This document shows positions 41,723-50,069 of a stretch of DNA of 64,000 nt, in pieces. Origin of the DNA: Hippea jasoniae. Its GTDB lineage: Bacteria > Campylobacterota_A > Desulfurellia > Desulfurellales > Hippeaceae. The stretch spans positions 1 through 64,000 of the forward strand of contig NZ_JQLX01000017.1 of NCBI RefSeq assembly GCF_000744435.1, read 5' to 3'. Under the pieces are notes generated by a model. It did no database searches. It worked only from the letters and a program-made list of their open reading frames with translations, and had not been told where the DNA came from. Within the stretch, counting starts at the first letter, position 1. Each line of letters starts with the position of its first letter. Both the position numbers and the translations under genes were made by a program.

Positions 41723-41750
41723 ATAATAACGATTAATTATAAAATTTCAA
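41723..41750 (-). promoter_or_regulatory. Promoter of rnpB
   Basis: Minus strand TTGAAA (41750-41745), 16-bp spacer, TATTAT (41728-41723), about 5 nt before the first paired base of RNase P RNA. It sits directly downstream of the 89-codon gene at 41753. Confidence 0.6.
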
Positions 41751-41752
41751 GA

Positions 41753-42022
41753 CTACCAGCTCCAACCCTCTTTAAGAAGCTGCCTCATAACAGGGAAAAC
41801 CTTTTCGTATTTTCCCTCAAAGTATCCTTTGATAACGCCTTTGGGGCTAACATCAAAAATAATACCAAGATCTTCAAGATGTCTTCTTAATTGCTCCTCT
41901 TCCTCATTAGAAAGCTCATCGGCATAGATGTCTAAATAACACTCCCCCTTCATAGCCCACTTAGCTGCATTGTAAAAACCCATCAACTTCCTGTGCTCAT
42001 TGCCACCATGATCGTGAGACAT
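41753..42022 (-). CDS. Small protein of unknown function
   Basis: Protein of 89 aa that I do not recognise. The N-terminus is His-rich (MSHDHGGNEH), which could bind a metal. The middle is acidic and helical (ADELSNEEEEQLRRHLEDLG) and the C-terminus ends in GWSW. No membrane segment or signal peptide is visible. A strong GGAGGT site lies upstream of the ATG, supporting a real gene. It is transcribed towards rnpB, whose promoter is at its 3' end. Confidence 0.7.
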   Translation of the reverse strand: MSHDHGGNEHRKLMGFYNAAKWAMKGECYLDIYADELSNEEEEQLRRHLEDLGIIFDVSPKGVIKGYFEGKYEKVFPVMRQLLKEGWSW

Positions 42023-42084
42023 CTTAAACCTCCATCACATTGACTTTTTGGCAATGATAATATTTTATTTACTACATGTCAAAA

Positions 42085-43326
42085 CTATTGTGCAACAAAC
42101 ACACCTACATCTGCCACATTTGTGTTTGTATCAAATCCACCGATAGCTGTTCCAACCCTCTCAAAAAACACCGCCGAATTGAACGATTTTATATATTCTT
42201 CAAAATCGATATCAAGTCTTCTTACAGCCTCATACATATCTTTATTCACTATACAGCCAGCAAAATTAGAATTGCCATCCTTACCGTCTGTGGCAAAGCC
42301 AATATATTCAAATTTTCCTGCATAATCTTTAAGTTGTGAGGCAATTAACAAACTGAGATGTTGATTCCTGCCACCCTTACCTGCTCTTTTTACTTTGACA
42401 GTAGTCTCGCCTCCAAAAACTATAGCAATCGGTTTTTTAACATTCAGTTTATTCTCAATCGCCTCCTTAAAAACACCACTTAAAACACCCGCAACGCATT
42501 CAACATCCCCCTCTATACGACTACCAAGACTAATTACATTAAAACCTCTATCTTTTAGAATCTCCTTTAGCTTATTTAAAAAAGTAAAATTTGAGGCAAT
42601 GACCAGATTACTAACCTTCATGCTCTGAAACTCTTCTTTAGATAAACAACGGCTCTCTGGATAGATCTCAAAACGCCTGAAAACCTCTTCAACTCCACCA
42701 CTTAAATCCATTCGATCCTCACATGCCGTGAGTCCTGAGCCAATAACGCTTATATCATCACCAACAACATCACTTATAATCAAAGAAATCACCCTGCCAT
42801 TTATAAATCTGAGTAGTTTGCCGCACTTAATTAAAGAAATAGATTTTCTAAAAGCATTCAGTTGTCTTATATCAAACCCGCCCTTCAAAATAAAATCCAC
42901 TGCTGTATTTACCTTATTTAAACCATAATCAAAATACTCAACCATAGAGGATGCTCCACCGCTTATCAAAAAAAGAAAATCAGCACTGCTATACTTTTTT
43001 GCAAGCTCCATCAGTTTCTTTCCAGCATGAAGGCTTTCAGAACTGTAGAGTGGATGGGAGGAGTGAAAAAAATCAATCTGCTTGCAATCAATCTTGCAGG
43101 GTCTATTTGTTGCAACAATACCGGCTTTAAATTTAACACCTCTTTCTAAAAAGAAATTAACCATTGCACATGCTGCCTTGCCTGCCGCCACTACAACACA
43201 TTTCCTTGCCTCAATATAAAAATCATTTATCCGCAATTTATTATTACCGATTTTTATAAAGGATAAAGCTTCTTGTGGTTGCACTGAGCTTAATGCTTCA
43301 GATATGAAGTCAGGGATTTTTTTCAT
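42085..43326 (-). CDS. Glycerate 2-kinase (type II, MOFRL family)
   Basis: Kinase of 413 aa that phosphorylates D-glycerate, usually to 2-phosphoglycerate. The N-terminal DUF4147 domain has VVAAGKAACAMVNFFL and FLISGGASSM. The C-terminal MOFRL domain has VFGGETTVKVK, KGGRNQHLSLLIA and the GFATDGKDGN and NTNVADVG segments. Overlaps the LOG gene by 17 nt and is last in the PHP-ftsH operon. Role could be photorespiration-like salvage, serine-cycle or sugar-acid breakdown. Confidence 0.9.
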   Translation of the reverse strand: MKKIPDFISEALSSVQPQEALSFIKIGNNKLRINDFYIEARKCVVVAAGKAACAMVNFFLERGVKFKAGIVATNRPCKIDCKQIDFFHSSHPLYSSESLHAGKKLMELAKKYSSADFLFLISGGASSMVEYFDYGLNKVNTAVDFILKGGFDIRQLNAFRKSISLIKCGKLLRFINGRVISLIISDVVGDDISVIGSGLTACEDRMDLSGGVEEVFRRFEIYPESRCLSKEEFQSMKVSNLVIASNFTFLNKLKEILKDRGFNVISLGSRIEGDVECVAGVLSGVFKEAIENKLNVKKPIAIVFGGETTVKVKRAGKGGRNQHLSLLIASQLKDYAGKFEYIGFATDGKDGNSNFAGCIVNKDMYEAVRRLDIDFEEYIKSFNSAVFFERVGTAIGGFDTNTNVADVGVFVAQ

Positions 43327-44002
43327 GATTGTTTGCAGTGGCGGTTATTGAGAAGGTTCTATTCTTGATATACTCAACAACCTCATCTACATCATCGGTT
43401 ATCTTAAAAATAGATAGATCCTCAGGCGAAATATAGCGCCTATCCCTTAAAAACACCAAAAAATCAAACACTTTTTTCCAGAACTCATTCCCATATAAAA
43501 CCACAGGAAATGCGCCAATCTTATCCGTCTGAATTAGCACAAGGCTTTCAAACAGCTCATCCATTGTGCCGTAGCCGCCGGGCATAACAACAAATGCCAC
43601 AGCGTATTTCATAAAGGTAACCTTGCGTGTAAAAAAATATTTAAAATCAAGTCCAATATTAACGAAACGGTTGAGATACTGCTCATGAGGTAGCTCTATA
43701 TTCAAACCAATTGAAATACCTCCTGCATCTACAGCTCCTCTATTTGCAGCCTCCATTATACCCGGACCACCGCCTGTAATTATGGCAAAGCCATTCTCGG
43801 CAAGTTTTTTTGATATCTCCCTTGCCTTTTTGTAGTAAAATCCATCCTCTTTTTCCCTTGCACTGCCAAAAATAGCCACAGCAGGACCAATTTCATCCAA
43901 TTCCTCAAACGCATCTGTAAAATCAGACAAAATCTTAAACAGACGCCAGACATCACGATTCTTATTACGATTCTCTAAAAACTCTTTCTGTATATCTTTC
44001 AT
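43310..44002 (-). CDS. LOG/TIGR00730 family Rossmann-fold protein
   Basis: Protein of 230 aa with the signature PGGYGTMDELFE and ITGGGPGIMEAANRGA, found in nucleoside 5'-monophosphate phosphoribohydrolases (LOG, cytokinin activating) and in related bacterial proteins with nucleotide hydrolase activity. The Arg and Glu of the active site are in this signature. It abuts the usp gene by one base. True substrate in bacteria is unclear. Confidence 0.88.
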   Translation of the reverse strand: MKDIQKEFLENRNKNRDVWRLFKILSDFTDAFEELDEIGPAVAIFGSAREKEDGFYYKKAREISKKLAENGFAIITGGGPGIMEAANRGAVDAGGISIGLNIELPHEQYLNRFVNIGLDFKYFFTRKVTFMKYAVAFVVMPGGYGTMDELFESLVLIQTDKIGAFPVVLYGNEFWKKVFDFLVFLRDRRYISPEDLSIFKITDDVDEVVEYIKNRTFSITATANNHEKNP

Positions 44003-44805
44003 TATCTTACCAGAAGAAAACCGTATTCAAGATCCCGTTTTAGAAGAGCCTCCGTTGTTGAGCCAAGCAGAATCTCAAGCAGCTTGGGTTTGGCGTAGGC
44101 GCCCATAACAACAAGTGGTTTTTCAAATTGAGAGATGTAGGTTTCAAGCCCAGCAACCACACTTTCTGACTCAACTATATCAATATCATATTCAAATTGC
44201 GGCTGATCGTGTGATTTTTTGACAAATACAGCCCTGATTTCCACACCAAACAGGTTAGCTATAAAAGTGGCATATTCAAAAGCCTTTTTAGAAATCTCTC
44301 TTCCATCAACACACACAACAACTTTATCAAAAGTGTAGAAATGTTTTGGCGATACAAACAACGGTTTTTCTATCTTTCTTAGCACACTTTCAATATTGCT
44401 ACCCAGAATACCCCTTTCATACTGCTCATTAACACCCTTTCTGCCGATAAACACGACATCGAAATCCTCAGATGCAGATAAAATCTCATTAGCCACAACG
44501 CCAACGGGCATCCTGTATGAAAAATTGACCCCAAATTCCCCTGCTATTGTTTTGAAAGATTCAAGTATATTTTTTCCCTTTGCCTCTAAAGCAGCTTTTA
44601 CCTTTGCTGAAAAATCTATAAACGGCTCAAGTCCTATGGCGCCACTGATATCGTACATCATTGGACCTTCAAGCTGAATCACATCGATTACATGCAAACC
44701 CACAAGTTCACTGCCAAGTTTTCTTGCAAAATAGGAAGAAAACCTCATAACAGCCGTTGAATATTCACTTGAGTCCACACATGCCAGTATTTTTTTAATC
44801 TCCAC
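44002..44805 (-). CDS. Universal stress protein, two tandem Usp domains
   Basis: Protein of 267 aa with two Usp folds. Domain 1 (about 1-150) opens with KKILACVDSSEYS and ends with GRKGVN...GSNIESVLRKIEKPLFV, resembling the ATP-binding G-x2-G-x9-G-S/T pattern. Domain 2 (about 155-267) has DKVVVCVDG and MGAYAKPKLLEILLGSTTEALL. ATP binding is probable. Overlaps ftsH by 11 nt. Confidence 0.9.
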   Translation of the reverse strand: MEIKKILACVDSSEYSTAVMRFSSYFARKLGSELVGLHVIDVIQLEGPMMYDISGAIGLEPFIDFSAKVKAALEAKGKNILESFKTIAGEFGVNFSYRMPVGVVANEILSASEDFDVVFIGRKGVNEQYERGILGSNIESVLRKIEKPLFVSPKHFYTFDKVVVCVDGREISKKAFEYATFIANLFGVEIRAVFVKKSHDQPQFEYDIDIVESESVVAGLETYISQFEKPLVVMGAYAKPKLLEILLGSTTEALLKRDLEYGFLLVR

Positions 44806-46633
44806 TGTTATCCTCCATTACTTTCTTAAGCTCCTCGCTATCCACCACTTCCTTTTTTAGTAGGAGTTCTGCAAGTCTCAGTAGTTTTTCCTTATTGTTA
44901 ATCAAGATTTCCTTGGCCTTTGCATAGCATTCATCCAATATCTTAACAATCTCTTCGTCTATGATCTCTTTGGTTTTTTCACTCAGCCTATCACCCTTAG
45001 TTAGAATGCCTTCGCTTGTTAAAAACCTTCCGCCTTCTCTTTCTTCAGCCACCATCAAACCCAACTTTTCATCCATACCAAATTGAGTAATGATGGAACG
45101 CACAATGTCGGTTGCCCGTGATAGGTCATTTTGGGCACCTGTTGAAACACTGCCAAAGATAATCTCCTCTGCAGCCCTGCCACCAAGCAGTGTAATCACT
45201 CTATCAATCATTTCCTCTTTTGTTAACAGATACCTATCATCCATAGGTAGCTGCTGCGTGTAGCCCAGTGCAGCCAATCCGCGCGGGATTATGGATATCT
45301 TATGCACGGGATCTGCCCCGGGTAGCATATATGCGCATATTGCATGTCCAGATTCATGGTAAGCGACCCGCTTCTTTTCATCTTCCTTGATAACACGGTT
45401 TTTCTTCTTCAGACCTGCGATCTGACGCTCGATAGCCTCCTCAAAATGCTCCATATAAACAGCATCTTTATTCTCTCGTGCGGCAAGTAAAGCAGCTTCA
45501 TTGACAATATTTGCAATATCTGCACCAACAAGCCCCGGTGTCATCTGGGCTAATTTTTTAACATCCACATCACTGCCAACCTTTATCTTTTTCATATGAA
45601 CCTTAAAAATAGCTTCCCTGCCGTTAACATCGGGTTTGTCAACAATAATCTGTCTATCAAAACGCCCGGGCCTTAAAAGAGCGGGGTCTAAAATCTCCGG
45701 TCTATTGGTTGCAGCCATTATAATAACACCCTTTGATGAATCAAAGCCATCCATCTCAGCAAGTAATTGATTGAGCGTCTGTTCCCTCTCATCGTTGCTG
45801 GTTAATGAGTTAAACGCCCTGCTCTTGCCAATTGCATCAATCTCATCAATAAAAACGATACACGGAGAAAGCTTTTTTGCCTCATTAAAAAGGTCTCTAA
45901 CCCTGCTTGCACCCACACCCACAAACATCTCTATAAACTCAGAACCGCTGATACTGATAAAGGGCACACCTGCCTCTCCAGCTGTTGCCTTTGCAAATAA
46001 GGTTTTTCCAACACCCGGTACTCCAACAAGCAAAACACCCTTGGGAGCTCTGCCACCCAACCTTTGATACTTTTGTGGATCTTTTAAGTATTCTACAATT
46101 TCCTGTATCTCCTGCTTTGCCTCCTCAGCTCCAGCAACATCGGAAAACTTTACATCGGGTTTTTCGTTTAGATAAACCTTAAACCTGCCCTTACCAAAGC
46201 CAAACAGACCACCACTTGTGCCCCGCATCTTTTTTGTCATCAACCACCAGATGAAAAATAGAAACCCAAACGGTAGAATCCATCCAAAAATCAGATTTGT
46301 CAGCCATGTATTGGTTACTTTGCCACTAAATTTTACATTGTGGGCTTCAAGGTCTTTAATAAGGTCAGGGTCATTTACGGCAACGGTTATAAAATGCATT
46401 TTTTTGCCGTTTTTATCAATATATACACCTTTAATGTATTTATCCGAAATTGTGCAACTCTTGACCTTTCCTTCTTTTATAAGCTCCTTAAATGTAGAAT
46501 AGGGGATATTATTTACTTGAACCTTTGTAAAATATTGATAGAGATAAAACATAAATACAGCTACAAGCAGATATATAGCTAAAAACTTGGAAAAGTTATT
46601 AAAACCCTTCAGATTGTTGTTTTTTTCATCCAT
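44795..46633 (-). CDS. ftsH: ATP-dependent zinc metalloprotease FtsH
   Basis: Membrane AAA+ protease of 612 aa degrading damaged membrane and short-lived proteins. Two N-terminal helices (about 16-35 and 113-132) flank a periplasmic domain. Walker A GVPGVGKT 204-211, Walker B FIDEIDAIG 261-269, and zinc motif HESGH 426-430 are intact. Lies 3 nt after the beta-propeller lipoprotein gene and is in an operon with envelope and stress genes. Confidence 0.97.
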   Translation of the reverse strand: MDEKNNNLKGFNNFSKFLAIYLLVAVFMFYLYQYFTKVQVNNIPYSTFKELIKEGKVKSCTISDKYIKGVYIDKNGKKMHFITVAVNDPDLIKDLEAHNVKFSGKVTNTWLTNLIFGWILPFGFLFFIWWLMTKKMRGTSGGLFGFGKGRFKVYLNEKPDVKFSDVAGAEEAKQEIQEIVEYLKDPQKYQRLGGRAPKGVLLVGVPGVGKTLFAKATAGEAGVPFISISGSEFIEMFVGVGASRVRDLFNEAKKLSPCIVFIDEIDAIGKSRAFNSLTSNDEREQTLNQLLAEMDGFDSSKGVIIMAATNRPEILDPALLRPGRFDRQIIVDKPDVNGREAIFKVHMKKIKVGSDVDVKKLAQMTPGLVGADIANIVNEAALLAARENKDAVYMEHFEEAIERQIAGLKKKNRVIKEDEKKRVAYHESGHAICAYMLPGADPVHKISIIPRGLAALGYTQQLPMDDRYLLTKEEMIDRVITLLGGRAAEEIIFGSVSTGAQNDLSRATDIVRSIITQFGMDEKLGLMVAEEREGGRFLTSEGILTKGDRLSEKTKEIIDEEIVKILDECYAKAKEILINNKEKLLRLAELLLKKEVVDSEELKKVMEDNSGD

Positions 46634-46636
46634 GAT

Positions 46637-47749
46637 TTACCGCGAAAAGATGGAGTAGATAGAACCATCCCTTGATACAACAAAAAGCCTATTGCAACAT
46701 AAAGCAAACGGGGAGCTTATATCATCATCGATATCAACAATGTCAAGTACATCCCCTCTTAAGTTATCCAAAGCAACAAGCCTACCCTGATCTGTTATTG
46801 CATAAAGCACCTTTCCCACCAATTTTATTGCAAAGATGTTGCCCTTTGCAGTGATTCTCTTTTTCCAGATCGTTTCACCATTTGAATTGTCAAGACAATA
46901 AATATAACCGTTTTCGTCTGCTACATATACACCAAAAATATTCAGCTGCAGATTTGCATATGTTGACAGCTTTCTTTTCCATAAAACATTACCTTCATCG
47001 GGATTAACAGCTTCTATATACCCTCTTGTTGATGCAATATAAACAGCCTGATCGTTTTTAACAGGTGTAGAATCGCAATCGATAAACATCGTGCCTTTTG
47101 AAGCCTGAACCTCCCAGACTAAATCCCCTTTATATGAAATCTTATCAATACTGCCATCATCAAAACCTACATAAATACCATCCATACCAAAAAGCATGCC
47201 GCTTATGCCCCTTATATCAAGCATATTAAACTCACCGTGTAAAAACTTCCACTCTATAGATAAATCTGCAGGGTTTAAGCAGTATATAATGTCATTTTCT
47301 GTGCCAACATACAGTTTGCCTTTAACATAATAAACCTTCATAACAGGAAAGCCAAAAGACTTTTTTGCAATAATCTTACCGTTTGATGAGATTTTAAAAA
47401 GAATGCCCCTGTTTGAGCCAACATAAATGCTTTCTCCATCAAAGGCAATATTGGATTCAATAGGCTGATCAATTTCTGCAATGAGTTTTTTTGAACCAGT
47501 TTGTGCGTCAATCTCATATATCTCACCATCAAGATTACCGATAAACGCCTTTTTATCAAAAAAATTCAGACCCACTCTGTATCCTATATCGTCAACATTT
47601 GTTATTTTTTCATAATCAACAGGTGGTGCAAGCGGCTGAGTAAAATGCTCATACTTTTCAACATGTAAAATGAACTCTTTAGAACCTGAGCATGATGCTA
47701 CAAACGCTGCAGCAAACAACACCAAAAGTAGTTTAGCGATTCTTTTCAT
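46637..47749 (-). CDS. PQQ-type beta-propeller lipoprotein (BamB-like)
   Basis: Protein of 370 aa. Signal peptide with lipobox (AAFVASC, Cys at residue 20) for lipid anchoring. The rest is repeats of the PQQ blade motif, for example YVGSNRGILFKIS, YVGTENDIIYCLNP, YIASTRGYIEAVNPDEGNVLWK and YCLDNSNGETIWKK, giving about 7-8 blades. The family includes BamB of the outer-membrane assembly machine, but the match is only architectural. Overlaps the PHP gene by 17 nt. Confidence 0.85.
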   Translation of the reverse strand: MKRIAKLLLVLFAAAFVASCSGSKEFILHVEKYEHFTQPLAPPVDYEKITNVDDIGYRVGLNFFDKKAFIGNLDGEIYEIDAQTGSKKLIAEIDQPIESNIAFDGESIYVGSNRGILFKISSNGKIIAKKSFGFPVMKVYYVKGKLYVGTENDIIYCLNPADLSIEWKFLHGEFNMLDIRGISGMLFGMDGIYVGFDDGSIDKISYKGDLVWEVQASKGTMFIDCDSTPVKNDQAVYIASTRGYIEAVNPDEGNVLWKRKLSTYANLQLNIFGVYVADENGYIYCLDNSNGETIWKKRITAKGNIFAIKLVGKVLYAITDQGRLVALDNLRGDVLDIVDIDDDISSPFALCCNRLFVVSRDGSIYSIFSR

Positions 47750-48407
47750 CGTATCTCCTTTTCAATAAACGCTCCAGAAGCTCTTCTGCATTAAAAAGCG
47801 TTTTTTTGACTTCATTTTCATCCATTCCTGCACCCATTAACACAACTTTTGCAAATTGATCATCTATTAAATTATGCGGTGAATGGGTGTCGGTATTTAA
47901 AACACATTTAGCAGCGTGTTTTTTTGCCATTTTATAAACATGCCCGTTTGTAAAACTGTGGCCGCTTCTTGCGGAAATTTCAAGGTATACACCGTTTTTG
48001 GCAGCAAGTTTGGCATCCTCTTCTTCAATTAAACCCGGATGAGCTAAAACATCGCAATCTGCTTCTATAGCCGCTTTGTTTGTACCTTTTTTAACAGGCT
48101 CAACGGGGCTTTCGCCATGAACAACAACAATTTCGGCACCCAGACTGTAAGCTTTTTTTACTGCATCAGCTACAAGCTCAGGTGGAACATGGGTAATTTC
48201 AACACCAGCAAAAACATACAAACCAAAATACTTCTCAAGTCCCCCAACAACCTTAAGCAAATTTTTTATAATAAATTCCATATTGGAGAAATCCGCATGA
48301 TCTGTAAATGCAATGGCGCTGTAGCCTATCTCTTTTGCTCTCCTTGCAAGCTCAGAAGGTATCAGCTCACCATCGCTAAACAGTGTATGCGTGTGCAAAT
48401 CTATCAT
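47733..48407 (-). CDS. PHP domain phosphoesterase
   Basis: Protein of 224 aa with a PHP metal-binding barrel. Motif I DLHTHTLFSDG, motif II TDHADF, Glu in GVEITHV, HGE, and late motifs CDVLAHPG and NTDTHSPHN supply the metal ligands. Annotated elsewhere as a histidinol-phosphatase-like domain; true substrate unknown. ATG 48407 (MIDLHTH) is chosen over TTG 48413 because the former lies exactly 6 nt after a TAAAAT box, implying a leaderless mRNA. First gene of the six-gene operon to glycerate kinase. Confidence 0.87.
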   Translation of the reverse strand: MIDLHTHTLFSDGELIPSELARRAKEIGYSAIAFTDHADFSNMEFIIKNLLKVVGGLEKYFGLYVFAGVEITHVPPELVADAVKKAYSLGAEIVVVHGESPVEPVKKGTNKAAIEADCDVLAHPGLIEEEDAKLAAKNGVYLEISARSGHSFTNGHVYKMAKKHAAKCVLNTDTHSPHNLIDDQFAKVVLMGAGMDENEVKKTLFNAEELLERLLKRRYDEKNR

Positions 48408-48413
48408 AAGCAA

Positions 48414-48442
48414 ATTTTAAGTTCTTGTAGTTTTACTGTCAA
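48414..48442 (-). promoter_or_regulatory. Leaderless promoter of the PHP-ftsH operon
   Basis: Minus strand: perfect TTGACA (48442-48437), 17-bp spacer, TAAAAT (48419-48414), 6 nt, then ATG 48407. No Shine-Dalgarno site. Confidence 0.7.
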
Positions 48443-48451
48443 GCTTATTTA

Positions 48452-48480
48452 TTGACACCTAATTAAGCTATAGTTATAAT
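48452..48480 (+). promoter_or_regulatory. Fully consensus promoter of rpsA
   Basis: TTGACA (48452-48457), 17-bp spacer, TATAAT (48475-48480): both boxes and spacing are the exact sigma70 consensus. Its -35 is 9 bp from the divergent -35 of the PHP promoter. Leader about 20 nt with AGGAGGG before ATG 48508. Confidence 0.8.
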
Positions 48481-48507
48481 GCTTAAAAGACAAAAAAGGA
48501 GGGAAAC

Positions 48508-50058
48508 ATGTCAAACATGGAAAAAGATGCTCAATCGATGGCAAATTACGATGATGTATTCAAAAACTTTGGCAGCGGAGACATCATAAAAGGTAAGGTA
48601 ATAGACATTAGAGGAGAGGATGTTTTCGTTGATATAGGTTACAAGTCAGAAGGCATAATCAAGCTGAAAGAGTTTGAGGATGATGAGGGAAACATCAATG
48701 TAAAGATCGGTGATGAGGTTGAAGCACTGTTTTTCAATAAAACCGATGATGATGGTTTTGAGATTTTATCAAAGGCAGCAGCTGACAGAATCAGGGGATG
48801 GCACAGGGTAGTTGAGGCTTATAAAAACAACGAAACAATAAAAGGAAGGATTAAAAACTTAGTCAAGGGTGGATTTACAGTTAAAATAGACGGATTTTTG
48901 GCTTTTTTGCCAGGCTCTCAGGTTGAGATTAAACCTGTTAAAAACTACTCTGCCTATGTGGGTAAAGAGTTCGAATTTAAAATTGTAAGCATCAACGAAG
49001 CCAAAAGAAACGCTGTTGTTTCAAGGCGCATATTACTTGAAGAGGAAGAAAGAAAAAGACAAGAAGAAATATGGCAGAAGGTTAAAGAGGGCGCTGTCTT
49101 AAAAGGCAAGGTTAAAAATATCACAGATTATGGTATCTTTGTGGATCTTGGCGGTGTGGACGGACTTGTGCATATAACCGATATGAGCTACAGCAGAATC
49201 TCCCACCCTTCGGAGATGGTTTCAATAGATGATGAAATTGATGTAAAGGTTATAAAAATAGAGGAAGACAGGGATAAGAAAAAGGTTTATCTGGGCATGA
49301 AGCAACTCACAAAGGATCCATGGGAAGATATAGATGATAAATTTAAAATTGATGATGTAGTGAAGGGTAAAATCGTTAACATAGTCGACTACGGTATCTT
49401 TGTTGAGCTTGAAAAGGGTATTGAAGGACTTGTGCATAAAAGTGAAATAACCTACGATAAGTTCCCTTATAAACTTGAAGAGTTATATAAAATTGGCGAT
49501 GAGGTTGATGTTAAGATTACAAATATAGACAAAGAAAACAGGCGTATGTCGCTGTCCATAAAACAAACCAAACCCTATCCGTGGGAATTGGTCGATGAAC
49601 TGTTCAAAGTGGATGATGTAGTTGAAGGCATAGTCACAGGCATTAAGGACTTTGGTGTGTTTGTGAGACTGGCAGAAGGTATAGAAGGTTTAATCCATGA
49701 AAACGACCTCTCATGGGATAAAGATGAGAAGCCACAGCTGAATATAGGAGATAAAATCAAAACAAAGGTGTTAAACATAGAAAAGGATAAGGAAAGAATA
49801 GCGCTGGGCTTAAAACAACTTATGCCCAATCCATGGGATGAGGTGGATAAAAAATACGCTGTGGGTGATGAATTAGAGGTTGAGGTTGTTAGCGTAAAAC
49901 CGTTTGGAAGTTTTGTGAAACTTCAGAAAGGCATAGAGGGTCTTGTGCCAAAGAGCGAATACAACAACATAGAACCCAAAAAGGGGGATAAGGTAAAAAT
50001 CAGGATTCTTCGCATAGATAAAGACAAAAGAAGACTCATATCGACCTTTATAAAGTAA
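48508..50058 (+). CDS. rpsA: 30S ribosomal protein S1
   Basis: Protein of 516 aa made of six S1 RNA-binding domains, beginning near residues 18, 105, 190, 280, 365 and 450. Domains 3-5 carry the clear YGIFVDLGGVDGLVHIT-type motif, and domains 1-2 are more divergent, as usual for the ribosome-binding end. Main role is mRNA capture at the 30S subunit, which matters for messages with weak ribosome sites. It has the strongest promoter in the window. Confidence 0.93.
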   Translation: MSNMEKDAQSMANYDDVFKNFGSGDIIKGKVIDIRGEDVFVDIGYKSEGIIKLKEFEDDEGNINVKIGDEVEALFFNKTDDDGFEILSKAAADRIRGWHRVVEAYKNNETIKGRIKNLVKGGFTVKIDGFLAFLPGSQVEIKPVKNYSAYVGKEFEFKIVSINEAKRNAVVSRRILLEEEERKRQEEIWQKVKEGAVLKGKVKNITDYGIFVDLGGVDGLVHITDMSYSRISHPSEMVSIDDEIDVKVIKIEEDRDKKKVYLGMKQLTKDPWEDIDDKFKIDDVVKGKIVNIVDYGIFVELEKGIEGLVHKSEITYDKFPYKLEELYKIGDEVDVKITNIDKENRRMSLSIKQTKPYPWELVDELFKVDDVVEGIVTGIKDFGVFVRLAEGIEGLIHENDLSWDKDEKPQLNIGDKIKTKVLNIEKDKERIALGLKQLMPNPWDEVDKKYAVGDELEVEVVSVKPFGSFVKLQKGIEGLVPKSEYNNIEPKKGDKVKIRILRIDKDKRRLISTFIK

Positions 50059-50069
50059 AATAAGACCTT

